Shown in pieces: positions 1 through 6,206 of a DNA stretch of 18,735 bases. The stretch spans positions 1 through 18,735 of the forward strand of contig CAZNUT010000030.1 of assembly GCA_964576365.1 (NCBI GenBank), written 5' to 3'. Below the pieces are notes generated by a model. The model did not search any database. It was given only the letters and a program-made list of their open reading frames with translations, and was not told the origin of the DNA. Numbering within the stretch: position 1 is the first letter of the stretch; every line of letters starts with the position of its first letter. The position numbers were made by a program, and so were the translations under genes. Source of the DNA: CAZMJG01 sp964576365. GTDB taxonomy: Bacteria; Patescibacteriota; Microgenomatia; UBA1406; GWC2-37-13.

Positions 1-71
1 CAACTCTCTATCGATTTAGGTACCTGGAGTGGATACCATGTGCTGGCCTATTACCGTTATTGACGATCAGC

Positions 72-164
72 CTATTCCTGCAACAACAATCTTGCTCCTT
101 TGACCATATAAGAAGCTAAAATAATTAAACATAAGGCTGTAGTTGTTCTCCAATCACCTACCAT
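72..164 (-). CDS. Small single-pass membrane peptide, 30 aa
   Basis: This short frame starts MVGDWRTTTALC and continues with a hydrophobic stretch (about residues 9-20) followed by KGAR, the layout of a one-helix membrane peptide. Its main support is an AAAGGAG Shine-Dalgarno at 173-179 on the minus strand, 8 nt before the ATG, which is unusually strong for this window. It lies about 66 nt downstream of the zinc-ribbon membrane protein on the same strand, so the two may be cotranscribed. No family is recognised. It could be a toxin-like or accessory membrane peptide, but that is only a guess, and an untranslated chance frame cannot be excluded. Confidence 0.4.
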   Translation of the reverse strand: MVGDWRTTTALCLIILASYMVKGARLLLQE

Positions 165-182
165 AAAATTGTCTCCTTTGTT

Positions 183-210
183 CTGGACAGCAATGACACC
201 GTCCAGTGTC
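183..210 (-). promoter_or_regulatory. Two overlapping, mutually exclusive small hairpins
   Basis: CTGGAC (183-188) pairs with GTCCAG (201-206). The overlapping GACAC (195-199) pairs with GTGTC (206-210). Both cannot form at once. They lie between the stop of the zinc-ribbon protein and the Shine-Dalgarno of the 30-aa peptide, on the transcribed minus strand, with a T6 run just upstream. A leader or attenuator role is conceivable but unproven. Confidence 0.3.
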
Positions 211-230
211 AAAAAAGACAAATAAGTGCG

Positions 231-776
231 TCATTTGACAATCTTACAGTCTTTCATTGAAACAATACCAAGCGTCATTTCTTGCATTGTTCCCTGTACT
301 GTAACTGATTGTCCGTTTGCTAACGATGTCAGCTCGTCTTTCTCTTGGAAATAACAAGTAATCGTTGTACCAAAATAGTATTGGTCATTATTTGGATTTA
401 AGGACAGGTAATAATTTCCAGTAACATCATTGCTGATGTTTTTAATGTATCCTGTTGTTTGCACCAGCTTATCTTTATATTTTTCATTAGCTGAGAGCTT
501 GTTTTTATCGAACTCACCAACAAGGACAGTCGCTTCTACAACAGTTGGCTCTTGTTGTACTTCCTGCTTTTGTGATGTTTGAGAATTACTATTGCCCGTT
601 TGACCATTCTTACTGCCACCACTTGCAGAGCCAATAATACCAATAACAATTAACACCAAAAGACCTGTGAGAATCGGATGTCGTCTAAACCAATTCCTTT
701 GGTCTGCCCGACAATGCGGACATTTTGTTGCTTTGGCGTCAATTTCTTTTTTGCAACTTTTACATTTCTTTGTCAT
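231..776 (-). CDS. Zinc-ribbon, single-TM, OB-fold (tRNA_anti-like) protein
   Basis: Residues 5-22 form a zinc ribbon (C5-x2-C8 and C19-P-H-C22), followed by basic residues and a transmembrane helix at about 35-49. A Ser/Gln/Asn-rich linker follows. The C-terminal domain (about 80-181) has the 'LVQTTGYIKNI' and 'GQSVTVQGTM' strands typical of the tRNA_anti-like OB-fold family. The zinc ribbon should be cytoplasmic and the OB domain outside. I chose the ATG at 776 over an upstream GTG at 788 because a full GGAGGTGA Shine-Dalgarno lies 8 nt before the ATG and would overlap the GTG. It is divergent from the XRE gene across the 816-851 inverted repeat. Similar zinc-ribbon/TM/OB proteins occur on Gram-positive mobile elements; the biochemical role is unknown. 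Confidence 0.75.
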   Translation of the reverse strand: MTKKCKSCKKEIDAKATKCPHCRADQRNWFRRHPILTGLLVLIVIGIIGSASGGSKNGQTGNSNSQTSQKQEVQQEPTVVEATVLVGEFDKNKLSANEKYKDKLVQTTGYIKNISNDVTGNYYLSLNPNNDQYYFGTTITCYFQEKDELTSLANGQSVTVQGTMQEMTLGIVSMKDCKIVK

Positions 777-815
777 GCGTTTTATCACCTCCTCCTAGCC
801 TTTTGGCTGAGTTAA

Positions 816-851
816 TTGTACACGCTGCGGGCGTAGACTGCAAGTGTACAA
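816..851. promoter_or_regulatory. Inverted-repeat operator candidate between divergent genes
   Basis: TTGTACAC (816-823) and GTGTACAA (844-851) are perfect inverted 8-mers separated by 20 nt. Partial symmetry continues inward, with TGC near the left arm and GCA near the right. The repeat lies between the divergent zinc-ribbon and XRE genes, 21 nt before the XRE start codon. Two arms spaced about 28 nt apart would suit two cooperatively bound XRE dimers. The binding protein is inferred to be the adjacent XRE regulator. Confidence 0.55.
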
Positions 852-871
852 GGCTTTAGCATTGAATTATT

Positions 872-1087
872 ATGGAAGAAGCAAAAAAGCGGTTTCTCAA
901 AGGTTTTGGAAGCAAAATTCAAAAAGCTAGGAGAGAACAAAACATCTCACAAGAAAGACTTGCTCATAAAGCTGAAATTGAGCGTAGCTACATGGGAAGA
1001 ATTGAAAGGGGCGAAAGTAATCCTCCGATTTATACCGTACACAAAATTCTGAAAGCACTTGGTATCCCTGCTACTGAGCTGATTTAG
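872..1087 (+). CDS. XRE-family helix-turn-helix regulator, 71 aa
   Basis: The whole protein is one HTH_3/XRE DNA-binding domain. The motif 'ISQERLAHKAEIERSYMGRI' (about residues 25-44) contains the two HTH helices, followed by 'ERGESNPPIYTVHKILKALG', the standard fourth and fifth helices. There is no sensor or peptidase domain, so it resembles small immunity or controller regulators of mobile elements. The ATG at 872 has no clear Shine-Dalgarno and lies close to the inverted repeat at 816-851, which fits an autorepressor that also controls the divergent zinc-ribbon gene. Family assignment is firm; target and autoregulation are inferred from position. Confidence 0.88.
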   Translation: MEEAKKRFLKGFGSKIQKARREQNISQERLAHKAEIERSYMGRIERGESNPPIYTVHKILKALGIPATELI

Positions 1088-1091
1088 TGGA

Positions 1092-1661
1092 TTAAGCAAT
1101 TTCGCTAAACGAACCCATTTTTTCAATACCTACATCAACTGCAACAGGAGCAGGTACAACATCTCCTTTTCTTAATCGCTGTTGTCTTTCAAGCTCATGA
1201 AGGGCTTTGTATAGCCGATTTTCAAGCGTGGTTTCATATCGGCTGTAGGTACTCATTAGTTTCAGTACATCATCGCTTGTAAGTTTGGGAATATACCCTT
1301 CATTTACAACTTCTCCTTTCAAAGCATCAGTCATATCTATCCAACTTGCTACTTTTTCAATATGAGGGTCAAGCCGTGCTTTCATAAACTCTGTTTCTGT
1401 CCTTTGCACTCTGAATAATTTTAAGTAACATAAGGCTACTCTCTCAACCAAGATTTTTTCTGTGATATTTGCAGGGCGGTACTGTTCCATTAACTCATCA
1501 AAAAACTCAACATAAAAATCTTGCTCGTAGTTAGTAATTGACTCCCGAAGGATACCGTGTTTTTGAGCATTGAACCGAGATATTGCTTTGCCTTCCTCTG
1601 TTTTTACACCACCAAGTTTTGCATTTTCTTCGTTGGCTTGTTGTTGTGCGTCAGATACCAT
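1092..1661 (-). CDS. Unknown mobile-element protein with 'NAQKHG' N-terminus
   Basis: This 189-aa protein opens with a hydrophilic segment containing 'ENAKLGGVKTEEGKAISRFN' and then AQKHGIL. That resembles the 'GPKTPEGKARSSRNALKHGL' opening of a widespread uncharacterised family found in phages and mobile elements. The rest (about residues 45-175) is strongly helical and charged, with 'LYKALHELERQQRLRKGD' near the end, suggesting a helical bundle or coiled coil. There are no membrane segments. The ATG at 1661 has an AAAGGAG Shine-Dalgarno, and a TTGAGA/TAAGAT promoter lies upstream. Its stop is 4 bp from the stop of the convergent XRE gene. Function is unknown; the basic start of the family hints at nucleic-acid binding only weakly. 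Confidence 0.7.
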   Translation of the reverse strand: MVSDAQQQANEENAKLGGVKTEEGKAISRFNAQKHGILRESITNYEQDFYVEFFDELMEQYRPANITEKILVERVALCYLKLFRVQRTETEFMKARLDPHIEKVASWIDMTDALKGEVVNEGYIPKLTSDDVLKLMSTYSRYETTLENRLYKALHELERQQRLRKGDVVPAPVAVDVGIEKMGSFSEIA

Positions 1662-1688
1662 GATTACTCTCCTTTCAAGGTTGACTCT

Positions 1689-1717
1689 ATCTTACACTCC
1701 AAGTGATATAATCTCAA
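1689..1717 (-). promoter_or_regulatory. Promoter of the 'NAQKHG' gene
   Basis: On the minus strand TTGAGA (1717-1712) and TAAGAT (1694-1689) are 17 nt apart, a near-consensus sigma70 promoter. Predicted transcription starts about 20 nt before the ATG at 1661, with the Shine-Dalgarno in between. It overlaps the promoter of the divergent gene. Confidence 0.6.
1704..1712 (+). promoter_or_regulatory. Extended -10 promoter of the 242-aa gene
   Basis: TGATATAAT is a perfect extended -10 (TGnTATAAT). A TTGACT at 1681-1686 is 20 nt upstream, too far for an optimal -35, but an extended -10 does not need one. Predicted start near 1719 gives a leader of about 16 nt and no Shine-Dalgarno. Confidence 0.6.
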
Positions 1718-1734
1718 CATAAATTACTATTACA

Positions 1735-2463
1735 ATGAATCAGGAAGATTACAAAAACCACATAGAGAGGTTGTTGCAAGGGCTTGGGGAACGAAGGACA
1801 AGAAAGTTTTACCAAGTGGCCGTTTGTGCCTTGCAGGATGAGCAACGATTATCAGGACAAAATACGTTTAAAATCCCCCTTCAAAAATTTACAGACGTAG
1901 GAATTACAAACATAGGTAATCGCAAGGCCATACTAACCAATTTGCATAATGCAACTATAATTTATGTTTCAAATAAAACAACCCAAGAAACAATTATTGA
2001 TAATCCTGAAATAGTAAATGATCCAACTACTGCTATAACTACTTTCCACCCAGCATTTGATTATTTAGCGCAAAGACTTACTGAAATTGTGAGGAAGTAT
2101 GAAGCAACCAAAAAAATTACTGCCGAAAAACCGAAAGACGAAATACCACAGTGGACTGAAAGATTTCACTGGATTGATGCTAAACAATTCTATCTTGATG
2201 AAGGCAAGATTATTATCTTCAATTCTACTACCTCTGACCGAATAAAAGTATTCAAAATACTAACAGAGGCAAAAGGTAATTGGGTAAAAATAAGTGAGAT
2301 AGCAAAAACTGTTTATAAACAAAATAACCATAAGCTGCATCATAAAATTAGAGTAATTATTCAACAACTTAATGAAGAAAAGTTTTCAAAGTACAATTTC
2401 ATCAAACTTACTCCCCTTAATGATACTGACGCTGGTGCGTATAGAATTGAGCTATTATCCTAA
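1735..2463 (+). CDS. Unknown 242-aa protein, probable winged-helix C-terminus
   Basis: No family is recognised. The N-terminal part (residues 1-80) looks alpha/beta, with 'RRTRKFYQVAVCALQDEQRL' and a following 'FKIPLQKFTDVGI'. A Thr/Asn-rich middle leads to a charged helix around 105-130. The C-terminal 80 residues contain 'VFKILTEAKGNWVKISEIAK', then a helix ending in 'RVIIQQLNEE', then strands 'NFIKLTPL' and 'GAYRIELL'. That order (helix, HTH, beta wing) fits a winged-helix DNA-binding domain. The start is preceded by an extended -10 promoter but no Shine-Dalgarno. Upstream of the replication genes, it could be an element-specific initiator or regulator; this is inference from position. Confidence 0.65.
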   Translation: MNQEDYKNHIERLLQGLGERRTRKFYQVAVCALQDEQRLSGQNTFKIPLQKFTDVGITNIGNRKAILTNLHNATIIYVSNKTTQETIIDNPEIVNDPTTAITTFHPAFDYLAQRLTEIVRKYEATKKITAEKPKDEIPQWTERFHWIDAKQFYLDEGKIIIFNSTTSDRIKVFKILTEAKGNWVKISEIAKTVYKQNNHKLHHKIRVIIQQLNEEKFSKYNFIKLTPLNDTDAGAYRIELLS

Positions 2464-2477
2464 ACCTTTACAGCAAC

Positions 2478-2516
2478 CTTTATAGGTATATTTATCTCCC
2501 CCTCAAATCTTTATAG
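2478..2516. repeat. Pair of CTTTATAG direct repeats
   Basis: CTTTATAG occurs at 2478-2485 and 2509-2516, 31 nt apart (about three helical turns), in the 102-nt gap before the DUF5659-like gene. Related CCTTTAC and GTAAAGG lie at both ends of the gap. This could be a binding-site cluster for an element regulator, or chance in AT-rich DNA. Confidence 0.25.
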
Positions 2517-2525
2517 TTCTTTACT

Positions 2526-2556
2526 TTGACTTCTAGCCTCGTAAAGGATTTATAAA
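2526..2556 (+). promoter_or_regulatory. Promoter candidate of the replication operon
   Basis: TTGACT (2526-2531) is followed after 18-19 nt by TTATAA/TATAAA (2550-2556). The ATG at 2566 is only about 10 nt beyond the -10, so transcription from here would give a leaderless or near-leaderless mRNA. The genes from 2566 to 6099 are closely spaced on the same strand and could share it. Confidence 0.45.
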
Positions 2557-2565
2557 TGATTCAGG

Positions 2566-2829
2566 ATGAATATTACTATTACTGAAACAAATAAATCTGC
2601 TTCTCAATTTGTCTCGTCAGACCTATCATTAGTAACTGCAATTTCTCTATTCCATCCCTTTGAAACAATAGATAGACAGAATCCTCGCAAGGCACAATTT
2701 ATTTTTATCCGTAACAACCAGCTTGATGAGCTGATTGAACAGTATTGGAAAAAAGAACTCCGCATCGAACCTCGTGCCTATTTTGACCAACTCAAAGCAA
2801 TCAAAACCCAACTGTATTCAAACGGATAA
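2566..2829 (+). CDS. DUF5659-like small protein
   Basis: At 87 aa this fits the length of the DUF5659 family. The recognisable run is 'SSDLSLVTAISLF', then 'ETIDRQNPRKAQFIFIRN', then 'LDELIEQYWKKELRIEPRAY' and 'FDQLKAIKTQLYSN'. The family pattern is 'aR.drRvvFvFe', followed by a helix with 'yw.geL.vdpr.fa..lr.lK.riy'. It is common in CPR mobile elements next to replication genes, but its function is unknown. The small alpha/beta fold with a conserved YW suggests binding to nucleic acid or a partner protein; this is inference. It is followed 4 nt later by the 64-aa gene, indicating one transcript. Confidence 0.7.
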   Translation: MNITITETNKSASQFVSSDLSLVTAISLFHPFETIDRQNPRKAQFIFIRNNQLDELIEQYWKKELRIEPRAYFDQLKAIKTQLYSNG

Positions 2830-2833
2830 AACT

Positions 2834-3028
2834 ATGTTGTCAAAAAAAGCCATACAAGAATATCAAGAGATTTATAAAGCAGAACACGGCAAGGATTTGT
2901 CTTACCAAAAGGCCGTGGAGGGTGCAACAAAACTACTTCGACTTTTCAAGCTCATCTATCATCCACTCCCAAAAAAGTGGCTTGAGCAAATTGAGAAAAG
3001 TAAAGGGGGTGGGAAAAATGGCACTTAA
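2834..3028 (+). CDS. Conserved small helical protein, 64 aa
   Basis: The protein starts MLSKKAIQEYQEIYKAEHG and continues 'KDLSYQKAVEGATKLLRLFK' then 'LIYHPLPKKW'. This matches a small CPR family I recall as '.kkAieefkeiy.ke.g.eLsdeEAle.a..LLnLfk.iyrPip'. The frame is open further upstream, but ATG 2834 fits the family start and lies 4 nt after the preceding stop. Mostly helical, no membrane segment, function unknown. The end overlaps the DUF669-like start by 11 nt, which suggests translational coupling. The lysine-rich tail (KSKGGGKNGT) is encoded by the same bases that form the next gene's ribosome binding site. Confidence 0.65.
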   Translation: MLSKKAIQEYQEIYKAEHGKDLSYQKAVEGATKLLRLFKLIYHPLPKKWLEQIEKSKGGGKNGT

Positions 3029-3401
3029 AATTATAGTTACAGAAGGTAGCGGTGAATCAAACCCTATTCCAGAAGGTTTATATTCAGCAACAGTAAAAAA
3101 CATAGAAGAAAAAACTGGTAAGAATGGTGATTACTTAAAAATTTCCTTTGAAATAAGAGAGGGAACTTACAAAGGAGTAATCAGAAATACTTTGGCCTCA
3201 CAAAGACTTTCAAAGTTGCAAGACGGGAAGAACTCAAAGCTATTCGACATCGTAAAGGCAGTAATGAAAGTAGAACCCGAAATGGGCTTAGAATTTGACT
3301 TAACAGACCTTATCGGTAGAAACTGCCAAATCTTAGTGGTAAATGGAAAAATTACCAACGGCACACAATATCAAGAAATTTCTAAGGTTCTACCTGAATA
3401 A
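3018..3401 (+). CDS. DUF669-like protein, possible ssDNA-binding protein
   Basis: A 127-aa beta-rich protein. The N-terminal 'NPIPEGLYSATVKNIEEKTG' followed by 'KNGDYLKISFEIREGTYKG' is the hallmark of the DUF669 family of phage and mobile-element proteins (P.G.Y.a.i...e.k...gdyl.l.feI..G.ykG). The C-terminal 'LIGRNCQILVVNGKIT' completes an OB-like barrel. DUF669 proteins are often next to primases and helicases and some are treated as phage ssDNA-binding proteins; that role is inferred here from position before the primase-helicase. The start at ATG 3018 has a purine-rich AAAGGGGGTGGG upstream. A longer frame exists upstream but would overlap nearly half of the preceding gene. Confidence 0.7.
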   Translation: MALKIIVTEGSGESNPIPEGLYSATVKNIEEKTGKNGDYLKISFEIREGTYKGVIRNTLASQRLSKLQDGKNSKLFDIVKAVMKVEPEMGLEFDLTDLIGRNCQILVVNGKITNGTQYQEISKVLPE

Positions 3402-3406
3402 ACATT

Positions 3407-3439
3407 TCAGGCGGGGATGTTCCATACCTCTCCGCCTGA
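3407..3439 (+). promoter_or_regulatory. Strong intercistronic hairpin before the primase gene
   Basis: TCAGGCGGGGA (3407-3417) pairs with TCTCCGCCTGA (3429-3439), 11 bp with one G-U and an 11-nt loop. It is followed by CAAAAAAAC, not a T run, so it is not a classical terminator for the + strand genes. It is much more GC-rich than its surroundings and ends 35 nt before the primase ATG, leaving the GAAGGA ribosome site free. An mRNA-stability, processing or attenuation element is likely. On the minus strand it would have only an upstream T run. Confidence 0.5.
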
Positions 3440-3474
3440 CAAAAAAACAAAGACTAACTTGAAGGAATTATTTT

Positions 3475-6099
3475 ATGACAAACAAATTAAAAAAAAACTT
3501 GTTTCTTGAACTTGGTGCTAGTTTAGCATCCGATCATCCTGTACGCAATATCATTACTGCAAACAGCTTGGAGGTAATCGAAAAACACAGACAAAAATAC
3601 AATAACATTGACGTCTTTACGACTGTTTTTCAGTACGACAATGCTGACATACGCAATGCGAATCAACTAGGTTCGCTATATTTTGATCTTGATGGTCAAA
3701 CGGCACATGAGGATATAAAAAAACTTACTGCACTTCTCATCAATTATGGCTGCCCGACACAATCCATTTATCCATTCTTCTCTGGAAATAAAGGCTTTCA
3801 TGTCGAAGTACCCTTTGAACCACTTGGCATTGAACCAGATAAAATCCTTAACAAAATCTTTGGTAATATAGCTAAAAAGATAAAAGACGAAAACAAATTA
3901 CTTTCACTTGATACAGCCATCTATGACAATGTGCGCTTATGGAGACTTCCTAATTCAATCAACAGTAAATCAGGATTATACAAAATTCCCTTATCATTGA
4001 ATGAAATAAACTTGCCACTTGATGAGATCAAAAAGTTAGCCAAATCTCCAAGGACTAATTTTTCATATCCAGATGTATTACCTTGGGAGAGCTTTAATGA
4101 ACTTTTTAAGAAAGCTAAAAATCAAAAGAGAACATTAAACGTAAAAGTAACAGATGGAGTGTTCACTCCTGTTGGTGAAGGCGAACGAAATATAACAACT
4201 TTCAAACGTGCTATTCGACTAAAAGCAGAAGGCAAATCATTACAAGAAGCAATAACAATTTGCAAAGGTATAGCTGATACTCCTCCCTTACCAGAAAATG
4301 AAATCATCAAAACAGTTTCATCAGCTTATCAAGATAAATATACTGTTGATCCACCAGAAGCAGAGGAGTCAAAAGAACCTCTTATAATTCAACTCTTGGA
4401 GGAATTAACGAATAGTGAGATTGTATTTTTCCACGACGAATATAAAGATGGCTATGCTGCAATCACAGGTGATGGAAAAGAAATTTTACGGCTAAAGTCA
4501 AAAGCATTTAAGCAATGGCTGTCGCATTTTACTTGGACAACTTTCGGTAAAATTGCATCTTCTGATATTATTGCCAGCGTGGTTCAAACTCTGGAAGGGA
4601 GAGCAGTATTTGATGGTGAACTTTACCCTTTATCTATACGCTTGGCAGAATTTGATGGATCAATTTGGTATGACTTAGGCGAACAACGAGCTATTCAAAT
4701 CACACCAGAGCATTGGACACTATCAGAAAGCCCTCCTATTCTTTTCAGAAGGCTTTATCATCAGCAACAACAGGTAATATCAGTTGCAGGAGGAAACATT
4801 GCCAATCTTTGTAAATTCGTCAATTTACGAAGTGAAGAGGAAAAATTATTATTCCAAGTATACACGATTGCATCATTCATCCCAGGCTTCCCTCATCCCC
4901 TGCTTGTACTGCATGGCGCACAAGGTTCTGGTAAGACGACACCGCTTCGGATGCTCAAAATCCTGATAGACCCATCAGTATTAAAGACATTAAGCACACC
5001 AGACAGCAATAAAGAATTTGTACAGCTTGCTTCCCATCATTTATTACTGACTATAGATAATCTTTCAGCAATACCAGACTGGCTATCTGATGCCCTTGCT
5101 AGAGCAGTTACAGGTGATGGTTTCAGTAAACGTGAATTGTATTCTGATGACGACGATGTTATTTATAGCTTCCAACGAGTTATCGCACTTAATGGCATCA
5201 ATCTTGTTGTACAAAAAGCAGATCTGTTAGACAGGTCTATTTTATTGGGGCTTGAACGAATACCAAAAAACAAACGTAAAGAAGAAAAAGAACTGTGGCG
5301 GGAGTTTGAAGAACAAAGACCGTTACTGCTTGGAGCAATTTTTGATGCTGTTGTGAAAGCACTTCGTATATACCCAACTATTCACCTCACCAATCTTCCT
5401 CGTATGGCAGATTTTACTCATTGGGGCTGTGCCATTGCAAAAGCAATAGGATACACCGAAGAAGATTTTATTACTGCCTACAACAACAATATCAACAGAC
5501 AGAATGAGGAAGCGATTGCTGCAAGTCCAGTCGGGATTGCGCTTATGGCTTTTATGGAAGATAAAATATCTTGGGAAGGCACACCAACAGAACTGCTTCT
5601 TATTCTTGATTCAAAAGCAGAAAGTTTGAAGATCAACTTGCGAGGCAAAAATTGGCCGAAAGATGCAGCACGATTAACAAAAGCAATCGAACTTGTCAGT
5701 TCAAACCTTGCAGAGGAAAATATCACTATTTCAAGACCAGCAAAAGCACGACCTCGAAGAATTATCTTAACCAAAACACAGCAAAATACTGACAGCACTG
5801 ACAAACCGACGGAAAATGAAAATAGTAAAGCTGATAATTCTGTTGCTACTATGTCGGTAGAACAACAGACAATCCCACTTACTGACGAGACTAGCGACGA
5901 AAACACTAAAGCTACAAACCAACATTCGACAGTACCGACAGGTTCGTCAGAAAAGAAGCATAAACTAAAACGCTGTTATTGTGGTAGTACAAAATTCTGG
6001 CAAACAAAATTTCATAATATAGTTTGTGCAACTTGTCATCCTCCAATATCAGAGTCAGAGGTTGTCGAATGGTTGTATGCCAATGAAGCCCAAAAATAA
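3475..6099 (+). CDS. AEP primase - PriCT - P-loop helicase fusion
   Basis: The N-terminus is an archaeo-eukaryotic primase domain. The metal-binding DxD is in 'YFDLDG' (D71, D73), the sGxKGxH motif is 'SGNKGFHVEVP' (103-113), and 'LWRLPNSINSKSG' (155-167) carries the third motif region. A PriCT-type helical segment follows ('GEGERNITTFKRAIRL' to 'AYQDKY', 234-289). The second half is a P-loop NTPase resembling SF3/D5-type replicative helicases: Walker A 'GAQGSGKTT' (481-489), Walker B 'LLLTIDN' (523-529), a polar sensor in 'VIALNG' (569-574) and 'LDRSI' (585-589). After a Thr/Ser/Asn-rich linker, a C-terminal zinc ribbon uses C834, C836, C851 and C854. It would prime and unwind element DNA. 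ATG 3475 has a GAAGGA Shine-Dalgarno. Domain calls are confident; the exact helicase superfamily is less so. Confidence 0.88.
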   Translation: MTNKLKKNLFLELGASLASDHPVRNIITANSLEVIEKHRQKYNNIDVFTTVFQYDNADIRNANQLGSLYFDLDGQTAHEDIKKLTALLINYGCPTQSIYPFFSGNKGFHVEVPFEPLGIEPDKILNKIFGNIAKKIKDENKLLSLDTAIYDNVRLWRLPNSINSKSGLYKIPLSLNEINLPLDEIKKLAKSPRTNFSYPDVLPWESFNELFKKAKNQKRTLNVKVTDGVFTPVGEGERNITTFKRAIRLKAEGKSLQEAITICKGIADTPPLPENEIIKTVSSAYQDKYTVDPPEAEESKEPLIIQLLEELTNSEIVFFHDEYKDGYAAITGDGKEILRLKSKAFKQWLSHFTWTTFGKIASSDIIASVVQTLEGRAVFDGELYPLSIRLAEFDGSIWYDLGEQRAIQITPEHWTLSESPPILFRRLYHQQQQVISVAGGNIANLCKFVNLRSEEEKLLFQVYTIASFIPGFPHPLLVLHGAQGSGKTTPLRMLKILIDPSVLKTLSTPDSNKEFVQLASHHLLLTIDNLSAIPDWLSDALARAVTGDGFSKRELYSDDDDVIYSFQRVIALNGINLVVQKADLLDRSILLGLERIPKNKRKEEKELWREFEEQRPLLLGAIFDAVVKALRIYPTIHLTNLPRMADFTHWGCAIAKAIGYTEEDFITAYNNNINRQNEEAIAASPVGIALMAFMEDKISWEGTPTELLLILDSKAESLKINLRGKNWPKDAARLTKAIELVSSNLAEENITISRPAKARPRRIILTKTQQNTDSTDKPTENENSKADNSVATMSVEQQTIPLTDETSDENTKATNQHSTVPTGSSEKKHKLKRCYCGSTKFWQTKFHNIVCATCHPPISESEVVEWLYANEAQK

Positions 6100-6101
6100 T
6101 G

Positions 6102-6107
6102 TATAAT
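6102..6107 (+). promoter_or_regulatory. -10 element upstream of the inverted-repeat RNA
   Basis: Perfect TATAAT preceded by TG, starting 2 nt after the primase stop codon. No good -35 is found at 17 nt. The predicted start near 6113-6115 coincides with the first base of the long outer stem at 6113. Confidence 0.45.
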
Positions 6108-6112
6108 ACAGA

Positions 6113-6197
6113 TGTCGTCAGAAGTATAGGTGGAGTTTTTTAATGCCCTCATTGTGGACAGGACTTCACCGTTCTGACGACACCCAGTGAGGGCATT
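6113..6197 (+). promoter_or_regulatory. Three crossing inverted repeats; structured leader, ncRNA or recombinase site
   Basis: Arm a, TGTCGTCAGAA (6113-6123), pairs perfectly with 6172-6182. Inside it arm b, GGTGGAG (6129-6135), pairs with CTTCACC (6164-6170, one G-U). Arm c, AATGCCCTCATTG (6142-6154, in the apical loop), pairs with 6185-6197 (13 bp, one G-U), beyond the a stem. The full a+b hairpin and c cannot coexist because only 2 nt link the base of a to c'; a+c could form a pseudoknot if b opens. So the region can switch between folds. Arm c' contains GAGGG, the only Shine-Dalgarno-like run before the recombinase ATG (14 nt). The unit could instead be a DNA site for the recombinase. Confidence 0.55.
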
Positions 6198-6206
6198 TGA
6201 GTATTT

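Noticed and set aside
3407..3439. Intrinsic terminator after the DUF669-like gene
   Set aside because: The downstream flank on the + strand is A-rich, not T-rich, so the hairpin is listed as regulatory instead.
5478..5906. 142-aa minus-strand serine-rich hydrophobic frame
   Set aside because: Antisense of the primase-helicase coding frame; no ribosome site or recognisable domain.
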